DNA of 33,559 bases from a virus: the IMG/VR virus record IMGVR_UViG_3300032053_000286, positions 1 through 33,559 of that record. The stretch is one strand, 5' to 3'. Positions 15,546-22,856 of this stretch are shown here, one piece after another. The first letter of the stretch is position 1; each line of letters starts with the position of its first letter. The notes under the pieces were generated by a model. That model was not told the DNA's origin. It made no database searches and was given only the letters and a program-made list of their open reading frames with translations. Both the position numbers and the translations under genes were made by a program.

Positions 15546-16721
15546 TTAAATTGCGGCGGGAGCTAGATCATCTAATAAACTGTTAATTTCAAAAACAATA
15601 TCCGTTAAGGTTTCGTCTTGAAAGTATTTATTAAGTTCCTCTTGACAATCGTCTATTAATAATTGTTGTTTATTGATAGGTACAAAACCTAACTGTTTAA
15701 ATAGTACCTCATCAAAAGAGTTTAATAAAATCTCTAATATTAGGTCATTAGCTTCTGGCGTTGTATACTCAGCATCCCAACGTTGAGCTCCCGCAGTTAA
15801 AGCCTCACCTAAAACATCAGAAGCGCCCATAGAAATCCAGACAGCTAAAAATTCTCTAACCTCTACCTCTGTAAAAAGGCCAGTCGTTTTAAATTGATTA
15901 TAGCCATGAATATACTTCTTAGGAGTATAACCTTCTATCGGGAATAACTCTTGTTGAACAGGTTTTTTAGGTTCTTTAATTATTTTAGCTGGTTTAATTG
16001 ACATTTTAACAGTATTGAATCTATCTTTAAAATTAGAAGACACTTCACTTTCTATTATACAATTAAATATTCCTAAGAATTGTTTGGTTTTTAATTCGAC
16101 TATAGACTTCTTGCCGTTAGTTAAAACCATTTCTACACTTTTAGATGTTTCAGTTATAACCGTAGCTATTTTAGCTATATACTCGTTTTTATAGTTTACA
16201 ATAAGAGATAGGAAATAATTATAACTCGGAGCACTATCGTGCAGTTCTCCCATATCAGTACCTGAGAAGAATGTTTCCATATTATGATGTGTATGAATCA
16301 ATCCCATAGACCAATTCTCATCTATATACTCCGGATAATGTTTACAGATTTGAGCAACTTCTCCTCCTGCTGTATAAGAAGTAAAAGCTTCTGATCCAAT
16401 ATCCATAAAGAATAGACCTTTAACATCAATAATTAAGTTAATAGCGTCATTAATATCTCCGCTTCTAACTTTGTAAAGAAGAATACCACACCATTCTTTT
16501 CCTTTAGGGGAATTAGCGTGAAGCCATTGAATTTGGTGTTGAACTTCTTTAGATAGGATAACCAAAGGTTTATCCTCAAAAACTAGTTCCTCTAGTCTAG
16601 TAGGTTTCTTATATGTAATAGGCTTAATCTCATCTTTAAGACGTTTACTATCCCACATACCATATAGACTACCGGAATCCAAAGAGCCAGATTTTACAAT
16701 TTTACTTTTTTTATTCTTCAT
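15546..16721 (-). CDS. JAMM/MPN+ metallopeptidase (deubiquitinase-like)
   Basis: 391 aa. The N-terminal domain (about 50-215) carries a complete JAMM zinc site: E76 in KEWCG, H143 and H145 in LIHTHH, S153 and D156 in FSGTD, giving HxH-x7-S-x2-D. Family members remove or process ubiquitin-like proteins. The C-terminal 165 residues, after a Pro-rich linker (KEPKKPVQQELFPIEGY), are helical and unassigned and may bind a partner. The ATG overlaps the end of the E2-like gene by 11 bases; the stop is 4 bases from the E1-like start. The best comparison from memory is PRTRC protein A or Prok-JAB. Catalytic competence is likely since every ligand is present. Confidence 0.9.
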   Translation of the reverse strand: MKNKKSKIVKSGSLDSGSLYGMWDSKRLKDEIKPITYKKPTRLEELVFEDKPLVILSKEVQHQIQWLHANSPKGKEWCGILLYKVRSGDINDAINLIIDVKGLFFMDIGSEAFTSYTAGGEVAQICKHYPEYIDENWSMGLIHTHHNMETFFSGTDMGELHDSAPSYNYFLSLIVNYKNEYIAKIATVITETSKSVEMVLTNGKKSIVELKTKQFLGIFNCIIESEVSSNFKDRFNTVKMSIKPAKIIKEPKKPVQQELFPIEGYTPKKYIHGYNQFKTTGLFTEVEVREFLAVWISMGASDVLGEALTAGAQRWDAEYTTPEANDLILEILLNSFDEVLFKQLGFVPINKQQLLIDDCQEELNKYFQDETLTDIVFEINSLLDDLAPAAI

Positions 16722-17595
16722 TTAATTTCTTATTTAAAATATTTGTGATATACTCTTTAATTGTTGGCTCTGGTATATATTCCACTACTGCGTTATCTTC
16801 TTCTACGGGCATTAAAATTTCTTGAATAACAGGATTATCTTTAAAAATTAAAACCACTTTGCGTTGTGCATTTGTAGCATTAACTCGTATTACAGCTTCT
16901 GTATTATTAAGCGCCGTTACAAAAATGCCATTAAGCATAAAACCTTTAATTCTAATAATTTCTAAAAGCCCTGCTATATAATCTGGGTGCTCTTCATCTA
17001 CCCTTTTTATATACTTAAGGCCATTAACGTTTACCCATTTAATAGGAAAAGAAGAGTTAGCACGTAAATAATTCCTTATATCACCGCTTCCAACAGAAAC
17101 ATAACCTGGGGCTGAGTAATTTGAAATCTTATTTAGATAAGAATAAGGAACACCTTCTAAACTTTCCCAAGAAATAAAAGCCTTAAGTTGAAATAAGAAC
17201 ATTTCAAAATTTTCAATATTTAAACCAGTAGTAGCTAAATAAGAAATAACACTAGGAAGTCCACCGGTTGATCCTAAACAGAAATTATCTAGACAAACAG
17301 TTTCTTTTTTTAAATGTGAATGAACATACTTTGAGTTATATTCAGCAAAAGTTAAAGTACCGCGAGAGCCTTGAATACGACTATCAATCCATATAGATGT
17401 ATCGCTATAACGCAAAGTGAATCTAACGTATAAATTTAGAATTTTATGTGCTTGTCTGTTTGAATTTTTAATCTCTATTTCGGGATATAAAATAGTTACC
17501 TGTGTTTCCTTATTTGAAGGAATACGAAGCACATCAACGTTATCTCCGTACTTATCTATTAAATAACCGTATAATTCATTTAATACTAAATCCAT
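16711..17595 (-). CDS. E2/UBC-like conjugating enzyme candidate
   Basis: 294 aa. Residues 1-160 resemble prokaryotic E2-like proteins (Prok-E2_D/PRTRC protein B type): a beta meander (VTILYPEIEI, ILNLYVRFTLRY, SIWIDSRI) is followed by KYVHSHL with H92 and H94, and then CLDNFCLGSTGG where C106 is the candidate active Cys. A helical segment follows (NIENFEMFLFQLKAFISWE). The C-terminal 130 residues form a further domain without assignment. Context strongly supports the call: Ub-like protein upstream, JAMM and E1-like downstream, overlapping genes. It follows an intrinsic terminator, so its expression may be lower than that of the Ub-like gene. Fold assignment needs a structure prediction. Confidence 0.62.
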   Translation of the reverse strand: MDLVLNELYGYLIDKYGDNVDVLRIPSNKETQVTILYPEIEIKNSNRQAHKILNLYVRFTLRYSDTSIWIDSRIQGSRGTLTFAEYNSKYVHSHLKKETVCLDNFCLGSTGGLPSVISYLATTGLNIENFEMFLFQLKAFISWESLEGVPYSYLNKISNYSAPGYVSVGSGDIRNYLRANSSFPIKWVNVNGLKYIKRVDEEHPDYIAGLLEIIRIKGFMLNGIFVTALNNTEAVIRVNATNAQRKVVLIFKDNPVIQEILMPVEEDNAVVEYIPEPTIKEYITNILNKKLNEE

Positions 17596-17604
17596 ATAAA
17601 TAAA

Positions 17605-17637
17605 ATAAAAAAGGAGAGGAATTGCAGTCCTCTCCTT
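17605..17637 (-). terminator. Intrinsic terminator/attenuator between Ub-like and E2-like genes
   Basis: On the - strand AAGGAGAGGA (17637-17628) pairs with TCCTCTCCTT (17620-17611) as a perfect 10-bp stem around a 7-base loop, followed by a run of Ts and A/T-rich sequence. It lies 20 bases after the Ub-like stop and about 12 bases before the E2-like ATG. It is positioned to end most transcripts after the Ub-like gene while some read through. Confidence 0.85.
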
Positions 17638-17656
17638 ATAAGTTGTTTAATTAAGA

Positions 17657-18262
17657 CTATTTCTTAAATTTTCTTGAAAACTCACAACGAGCTTCTGCGA
17701 ACTCATCTTTGAATTCTGGGTAAGTGTTTACAAGCTTATCCATTTCTATTTGAGCAGTTTCCATAATATCTCTAACAGCTCGTTTCAAATCGGCTTTAGT
17801 TTTAACTGGCGGAGCTTGAACAACTTTAGGTTGAACTTTAGCTACAGCTACCGTCTTAGAAGGATTAATGATTTTAACGCCTCCATTATTTGACTTTTTA
17901 GCTTCAAATCTACGTAGACGACTTTTCAAAGCGTCTACATTTCCCGGAGCTGTATTAAGCTTATTAGCTTTTAAAGCTCGCATAAGTTGTGTAGAATTAA
18001 GATTAGAGTATTGGTCTTTTCTTACTACTTGCCCAGACTTAGTGTTCTCGATTACAAAGAAAAGGTCAAACGCTTCTTCAGGCAAGATTATGCTGTTATT
18101 ATCTAATTTAACTTCCGTTTGTCTTACAACAGCTACTGTATTAGGAGGAATGTGATCTGCAATAAGAGATTTCAATTCTCCCCAAGTAGTTACATTAGTT
18201 GTAATTTGAGGTCTGTCATTTGTTGTTGTTAGAATTAATCTAACGATTCTATCTGTTTGCAT
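17657..18262 (-). CDS. Ub-like (beta-grasp) protein fused to a SAP-like domain
   Basis: 201 aa. Residues 5-77 fit a beta-grasp: two strands (RIVRLILTTTND, QITTNVTT), helix WGELKSLIADHI, then VAVVRQTEVKL and DLFFVIENTKSG. The end resembles prokaryotic Ub-like proteins (Prok_Ub/PRTRC protein C). Residues 85-120 (NLNSTQLMRALKANKLNTA, then RLRRFEAK) resemble a SAP/HeH DNA-binding helix-loop-helix. A NNGG occurs at 125-128, then a Pro/Val/Lys linker and a helical tail. There is no C-terminal Gly-Gly. The ATG overlaps the primase stop by 14 bases and an intrinsic terminator follows. Inferred role: a modifier or scaffold linked to phage DNA. Domain calls are from pattern only. Confidence 0.68.
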   Translation of the reverse strand: MQTDRIVRLILTTTNDRPQITTNVTTWGELKSLIADHIPPNTVAVVRQTEVKLDNNSIILPEEAFDLFFVIENTKSGQVVRKDQYSNLNSTQLMRALKANKLNTAPGNVDALKSRLRRFEAKKSNNGGVKIINPSKTVAVAKVQPKVVQAPPVKTKADLKRAVRDIMETAQIEMDKLVNTYPEFKDEFAEARCEFSRKFKK

Positions 18263-19256
18263 AATTAATAGCGTTATCTAAATGGTAATATAAAAATTGT
18301 TTGGTGGTTTCTTGATCGTTTTCTATCCTGAAGTCGCTGAGGTCTTTCTGTAAGCAGTCTAGTTCTATATGGTTTAACTTATACTTTTCAGCATTAAGTT
18401 TAGACCAATAAGTTCCAACTTCATCGTTATCATATAATATGAAAACGTGTTCAAATTTGGTTTTAAGAGTTTCTATTAAATCAGAAGGCACTAAAGAAGA
18501 TTCCTGTGGAGGAGCTACTGAAGTAATACCTAAAGAATGTAGAACCATTACATCTTTTAAAGATTTGGTTATGATTACTATTTTTTGATTTAAGTCTAGT
18601 TGACTTAATCCTTGTATGTTGTTACCATTACCCCAAAACTTCTGCCTTCCTAATTCTTTCGCCCTAGGAAAGTAAATCTTGTAATCTCCATCTCCAAAAT
18701 AATAGACATACGCTGGATTGTTTACATTATAAGTGTAAGCTAACTTCTCGTCTAGCCATATATGGCTACACGAAGCAACGTTAAAATGATTAAGAATTTT
18801 ACTATTTAAACCAAACTGTTTCCAGTAGGTCTTATCAGCAGTCGTCCAAGCCTGCCGTTTTACTTGTATTATTTTCTTAACCTTTTCTATTTTCTGTCGA
18901 TTGACTCTTTCAACTAATTCTGGTTTTTTTGGATACGGTATGAACATACCACAACTAATCATATTGTAATCTGTTGCTACTCGTTGAATAGCTTGAGAAT
19001 ACGAAATGTTTAAAATTGTGGAAACCGCTTTGAAACAATCGCCAGAGAACTTTCCTGAGAAGTCCTTTAAAAGTATCATTGATCCCATATCTTTAAAGCC
19101 GCAAGTAGGATTTTTATCCTCTCTTAACGGGCTACAAAAACGGTAATCAAATTGAACCTCAACATTAAGATAGCGTCTGAAGATCTCCTCTTCAGACACT
19201 ATCTCTAATACTTGATCTCTTGTTACTTTACTGGTTATGTTTCTTGAACTAAACAC
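18249..19256 (-). CDS. DNA primase with zinc-binding-like N-terminus and TOPRIM domain
   Basis: 335 aa. The N-terminus follows the CHC2-type primase layout (FCSPLREDKNPTCGF, then DFSGKFSGDCF) with Cys residues in the right region, though not a full CHC2 set. The TOPRIM part holds VIITKSLKDVMVLHSLG (around 225-241), where the usual EG is replaced by KS, and ILYDNDEVG (about 275-283) with the acidic DxD, then KDLSDF. Such K-S-containing TOPRIMs are, from memory, common in Bacteroidota phages. It makes RNA primers for the replisome. It starts at GTG, whose first base is the last base of the preceding TAG. Confidence 0.8.
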   Translation of the reverse strand: MFSSRNITSKVTRDQVLEIVSEEEIFRRYLNVEVQFDYRFCSPLREDKNPTCGFKDMGSMILLKDFSGKFSGDCFKAVSTILNISYSQAIQRVATDYNMISCGMFIPYPKKPELVERVNRQKIEKVKKIIQVKRQAWTTADKTYWKQFGLNSKILNHFNVASCSHIWLDEKLAYTYNVNNPAYVYYFGDGDYKIYFPRAKELGRQKFWGNGNNIQGLSQLDLNQKIVIITKSLKDVMVLHSLGITSVAPPQESSLVPSDLIETLKTKFEHVFILYDNDEVGTYWSKLNAEKYKLNHIELDCLQKDLSDFRIENDQETTKQFLYYHLDNAINYANR

Positions 19257-19801
19257 TAAAAATCGTCGTTATCAGCTTGAGGCGCGGCGATAGGAGATGC
19301 GATATCCTTATCTGCTTTTACGTCCGGCTTAACTAATAAATCGTATTTAGGGTTAATAGTAATATTAACTTTATGGAAAGTAGTAGATAGGAAATTACCT
19401 AAATACGGGATTTGTAAAAATCCGTTCTTTGCATTGTAGGTTAACTTTAACTCTTCAATAGCGGGAGCAGCTATAACTCTAGGCAAAACAAGAGCTACTA
19501 ATTTAGAAGCCCAATCTTTAAAGTCGTTTCCAGATATAGCATCTAATTCCGCTTTAGTCGCCCAACCCATAAAAATATGAGTAATACGCTCGATTGCTCT
19601 TTCTTCATTCTCTTTCTTCCAATTTGCATTAGTTCTATCAATAGCAAATTCTCTCACTTTTGTAGTTCCTTGGGCAGAACTAAACATAAAATCAATATCC
19701 CCTTTATCAGAGAGTACGATATTATCCAACTTTGCAGGATGAACTCCTGCCAACATACTTGAAAATTTGCTTTCTCCTGTTGCTTCTTTTGTACTAAACA
19801 T
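19256..19801 (-). CDS. Single-stranded DNA-binding protein candidate
   Basis: 181 aa, of mixed beta-alpha content, with a disordered acidic C-terminus ending ADNDDF. That acidic tail with a terminal Phe is the mark of SSB proteins (E. coli SSB, T7 gp2.5), where it recruits partners. The core has basic and aromatic positions (ANWKKENEER, FLQIPYLGNFLSTTFHKVN) but no OB-fold motif I can identify by eye. It is located between primase and RecA-like genes. The call rests on tail plus context; it could also be another DNA-binding accessory protein. Confidence 0.55.
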   Translation of the reverse strand: MFSTKEATGESKFSSMLAGVHPAKLDNIVLSDKGDIDFMFSSAQGTTKVREFAIDRTNANWKKENEERAIERITHIFMGWATKAELDAISGNDFKDWASKLVALVLPRVIAAPAIEELKLTYNAKNGFLQIPYLGNFLSTTFHKVNITINPKYDLLVKPDVKADKDIASPIAAPQADNDDF

Positions 19802-19828
19802 AGTTATCTATTTTAAAATTAAACTTAC

Positions 19829-20281
19829 TTATTCTGCTATTTCTTCTGTTGATGCTACTGCGGGCATTGTAATAACTTCTGTGCCTGAGGCTTCCAATGT
19901 ACGGACAGCCGTTTCTTCAACTTTAACAACAGCTTTAATGACCTTATGCCAAATAAGATTCTCAGCAACTGTGGTTTCAGATGTGATTTCTGCGTCTGCT
20001 CCCTCAGTTAAATCCGAGATCCAGCTATGAATCATCTCTTGTTGAAACTTACCGTGTTTACTTACAGCTCTTCCCTCTGTTTTATTGATTACTTTAGCAA
20101 TATAAAGTTCCTCTACGCCTTCTACGTTTGGAATTACCGCAAAGTCTACTCTATCACTTTCTTTAATGTCTAAAAGAGATACAGCCGTACTGCTTAATAC
20201 TAAACCGAAGTTCTTCTCTAAAGAGATTAAAGGAGACTTCATTGTTGCTTTATTACCTGATAATTTACTTAATCTTAGCAT
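19829..20281 (-). CDS. Hypothetical replication-operon protein (150 aa)
   Basis: Residues 1-70 are beta-rich with alternating charged and hydrophobic residues (FGLVLSSTAVSLLDIKESDRVDFAVI, shortened: GLVLSSTAVSLL). The second half is helical and acidic. The C-terminus is acidic and Ala-rich (VASTEEIAE) and lacks a terminal aromatic. No family recognised. It lies 2 bases from the RecA-like gene and 27 bases from the SSB candidate, so a role in recombination or DNA binding is inferred. Confidence 0.65.
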   Translation of the reverse strand: MLRLSKLSGNKATMKSPLISLEKNFGLVLSSTAVSLLDIKESDRVDFAVIPNVEGVEELYIAKVINKTEGRAVSKHGKFQQEMIHSWISDLTEGADAEITSETTVAENLIWHKVIKAVVKVEETAVRTLEASGTEVITMPAVASTEEIAE

Positions 20282-20283
20282 TG

Positions 20284-21012
20284 TTATTTATTTAAAGTTT
20301 CAAAGTTATTCATTTGTGTTATTATTGCATATAGATCATTATCTACATACAATTCTTCAAACATTCCGTAACTTGTTTTAGCTGGGGAATATCCGTCATC
20401 ATTAGTTACAAATTTGTAACGTTCCGATTGAGGCGTAGGACTAGTTCTATTAGTCGGTAGAACTTTAGTGTATAGAAGATTCGTAAAGTATGAAGGAATA
20501 TCAACTTCTCTATCTAATAGATTACCTGGAGTTTTAATCTTTAACTTCTCTCCTTCTGGAGTCATATATGATTCTGGATGAAACATTGTGATTAAAGTTA
20601 AATCTTCTCTATATTCTGATCCATTAAACAGTGATTGATAAACTGTTGCTCCAAAATCTCCCCATCTAGCCCAAGCAGCATTACCCGTGTTTTTACTTCT
20701 AAAAGCATCACCTAATGTGATAGCATTGAAGTAATGAGTAATATCCTCGAATACAAGATACTTAATCTCTGGTCTTTTAGTTGAGATGGTTTTAAGAATA
20801 CTAGGAAGATCACTGATATTATTGCAAATGCAAAAATTACCATCTCCTACTTTCTTTCCATCAGAACTCATTTTATACTTACTCTTAAAACCTGGAATTG
20901 GTAATTCTGATTTATAAGGAGTAACTATAAAGGTTTCTTTTGCAGGCATATTGCGTAATGAAGTGGACTTACCACTACTACTATATCCTACTATTCCTAT
21001 TAATTTGCTCAT
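20284..21012 (-). CDS. RecA-like AAA_24/Sak4-type ATPase
   Basis: 242 aa. Walker A is GYSSSGKS (9-16). Walker B is YLVFED (85-90). The block AAWARWGDFGATVYQSLFNG (about residues 107-126) and LTLITMFHPES fit phage single-domain RecA-like ATPases such as Sak4, which help annealing or recombination on single-stranded DNA. No N-terminal oligomerisation domain is present. Position beside an SSB candidate and a DnaB-like helicase supports a recombination or replication role. A plain P-loop ATPase is the alternative. Confidence 0.72.
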   Translation of the reverse strand: MSKLIGIVGYSSSGKSTSLRNMPAKETFIVTPYKSELPIPGFKSKYKMSSDGKKVGDGNFCICNNISDLPSILKTISTKRPEIKYLVFEDITHYFNAITLGDAFRSKNTGNAAWARWGDFGATVYQSLFNGSEYREDLTLITMFHPESYMTPEGEKLKIKTPGNLLDREVDIPSYFTNLLYTKVLPTNRTSPTPQSERYKFVTNDDGYSPAKTSYGMFEELYVDNDLYAIITQMNNFETLNK

Positions 21013-21028
21013 TGTTTAATTGTTAAGG

Positions 21029-22066
21029 TTAAAGATTGTCACATCTTAAATAATCTGCATCTGTCATTTCATCTCCTTTTGGGAGCTCTTGGAATAAACC
21101 TAAATGACCTGCGAAATGCAAGCCTAGTCTAGCGCCTCTATCTCCATTTCGATTCTTTAATACTTGAATTTGACGAAATCGAGTTCTAAGTCTTGTAATA
21201 TCGTAGCCTCTATGATTTTTGATTTTTACTTCAAAGGGGTCAAAGATAGCGATAAAAGTATTACAATCTTTAGAAGGTCTTTTACTGTCTTCTATATCAT
21301 CTGAAATAGGTTCTAGATTTCCTTGAGCTGTTCTTCTTGGATCAGAAACATTTGCATTAAATTGTTGTATTGGTACGAGAGTAAACTTACACACATTACG
21401 AAACCATATGAATTTCTTAGACAGATCATCAATAGCTTCTTTTAGTGTTTGTTTTGGGCCCGGCTCGATAAGGTTAATAGTATCAACAAGAACTATAACG
21501 AAATGATTGGGATGATTTGGCGTATATACAGTACGACCTCCTACATCTTCAAACGTTCCATTAGCAGCTGCGAAGTCCATTATTTGACGACCAATAGCGT
21601 CTGGTGTTGTATAAGTATCCATCATAGATACTCTTTCTTCTAATTCGTCAAACCAAGGCTTTAATTCTTCTACCTTTTGTCTTAACTCTGGAGACATTTT
21701 ATAACCTCCTAAACTAAGTAGTTCTCTGAAATCCGATACAATACCAAATTGCTCATATAGTTGTCTTACAGCCATCTTCGCGAACTTCTCTTCTGCGCTA
21801 ATTTCAAGAGAGTGATAAAGTATATCTAACTTTACATTCCTATCTTTAGCTGCTTGAGTTCTTGAATAATTAAATGGATTTAGAACGTAACATTGATCTG
21901 CAAAAGCTGTTTTACCAGAAGAGGTTTTACCAGCTATAAGATCATACCTTCCCTTCTGTACATCACAGATGTACGAGGAGAGTTTAGGTAATCCCATAGG
22001 CAAACCTACGTTCTGTCCTGCCATTCCCTTATCTATATTTTCTAAAACTAATTTAAATACTGCCAT
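21029..22066 (-). CDS. DnaB-like replicative helicase (RecA core only)
   Basis: 345 aa. Walker A is GKTSSGKT (46-53), followed by the DnaB motif LDILYHSLEIS (H1a, with the conserved SLE). Walker B is IVLVDTINLI (around residue 193). The region KFTLVPIQQFNANVSDPRR matches the Q-containing motif III, and LKNRNGDRG (about 310-318) fits the basic motif IV/arginine-finger stretch near the C-terminus. The N-terminal primase-binding domain of bacterial DnaB is missing, as in many phage helicases. It unwinds DNA ahead of the fork with the primase encoded downstream. Confidence 0.85.
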   Translation of the reverse strand: MAVFKLVLENIDKGMAGQNVGLPMGLPKLSSYICDVQKGRYDLIAGKTSSGKTAFADQCYVLNPFNYSRTQAAKDRNVKLDILYHSLEISAEEKFAKMAVRQLYEQFGIVSDFRELLSLGGYKMSPELRQKVEELKPWFDELEERVSMMDTYTTPDAIGRQIMDFAAANGTFEDVGGRTVYTPNHPNHFVIVLVDTINLIEPGPKQTLKEAIDDLSKKFIWFRNVCKFTLVPIQQFNANVSDPRRTAQGNLEPISDDIEDSKRPSKDCNTFIAIFDPFEVKIKNHRGYDITRLRTRFRQIQVLKNRNGDRGARLGLHFAGHLGLFQELPKGDEMTDADYLRCDNL

Positions 22067-22068
22067 AC

Positions 22069-22611
22069 TTAAGCGTCGAAACCTGTGTCAACATTCTCTT
22101 CAATCTTTCTTTTCCATTGTTCTGTTGTTAACCACTTCTTTAAACCCATAAATAAAGTTCCATTGGAAATATGGAGCTTTAAAGCTTTAAAGATTTCTTC
22201 GTGATTTGTAAATCTGCCTTTATGATAGAGTTTTAAATACTCAATCTCACATTCTTCTAAAGACATAGTTCTTCCAGGTACTTTACGACCATCTGTCATA
22301 ACTACTTCTGTAGGATAAGTTTCCCAAATTCTTTCAGCATAGTCTCCAGTATAGAGTCTAAAACTTTCATAAAACTTAGGTAGAATCTTGTAATGATCCG
22401 CAAACTTACCTCCATTAGGATCTTTATCCTTTAAAAATCCTCGAGCTTCTAAATCGGCTCTATTTTTTAAATTGAACGGCTTAACTTCATTATGGTATTT
22501 ATATAATGAAGGCATTTCGTTCTTATGGACAAGATAACATAATAGAAACTGCTCTATACTGAGTTTGTGCGCAGCGCACAGATTTACAACTTTTTCTGCG
22601 TCAAAATACAT
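22069..22611 (-). CDS. Hypothetical protein (180 aa), possible helicase-loading or initiator factor
   Basis: A mostly helical protein. Residues 1-60 (KLSIEQFLLCYLVHK, then NLKNRADLEARGFLKD) have a winged-helix or DnaD-like look. The C-terminal part ends VDTGFDA and includes the aromatic-rich helix LKKWLTTEQWKRK. It sits 2 bases before the DnaB-like helicase gene in transcription order, the usual place for a loader or initiator. No motif is diagnostic, so the function is only suggested by position. Confidence 0.65.
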   Translation of the reverse strand: MYFDAEKVVNLCAAHKLSIEQFLLCYLVHKNEMPSLYKYHNEVKPFNLKNRADLEARGFLKDKDPNGGKFADHYKILPKFYESFRLYTGDYAERIWETYPTEVVMTDGRKVPGRTMSLEECEIEYLKLYHKGRFTNHEEIFKALKLHISNGTLFMGLKKWLTTEQWKRKIEENVDTGFDA

Positions 22612-22620
22612 AGGTATGCT

Positions 22621-22827
22621 TTAAAAACCTGAGAAGTAATCATCTGGATTAGGAGGTTGAAAATCCATCTCCTCTGATTTTATACAGAGAAGTTCATCTT
22701 CAACCTCTAATACTTTATATTTCTTTCCCCAGATTCGATTTATAATCTCGCAAAGATATTCCGGGTCTTCGCTCCCAACGCATCTTAGCTCTGATACTAA
22801 CACACGCTTTAATCCTAAATTGCTCAT
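22621..22827 (-). CDS. Small hypothetical protein with acidic aromatic C-terminus
   Basis: 68 aa from the ATG at 22827 (MSNLGLKRVLVSELRC). A TTG at 22860 would give 79 aa and a TTGA overlap with the helicase stop, so either start is possible; I prefer ATG. The protein ends FQPPNPDDYFSGF: acidic and aromatic, similar in character to SSB tails. It lies between the SF2 helicase and the 180-aa gene. No family recognised. Confidence 0.6.
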   Translation of the reverse strand: MSNLGLKRVLVSELRCVGSEDPEYLCEIINRIWGKKYKVLEVEDELLCIKSEEMDFQPPNPDDYFSGF

Positions 22828-22856
22828 AAAGATACTAGAATAGATTATAAATTCAA

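Noticed and set aside
14229-18262. A complete plasmid PRTRC cassette
   Set aside because: Only the Ub-like, E2-like, JAMM and ThiF parts are matched; no ParB- or actin-like genes, and the surroundings are phage replication genes.
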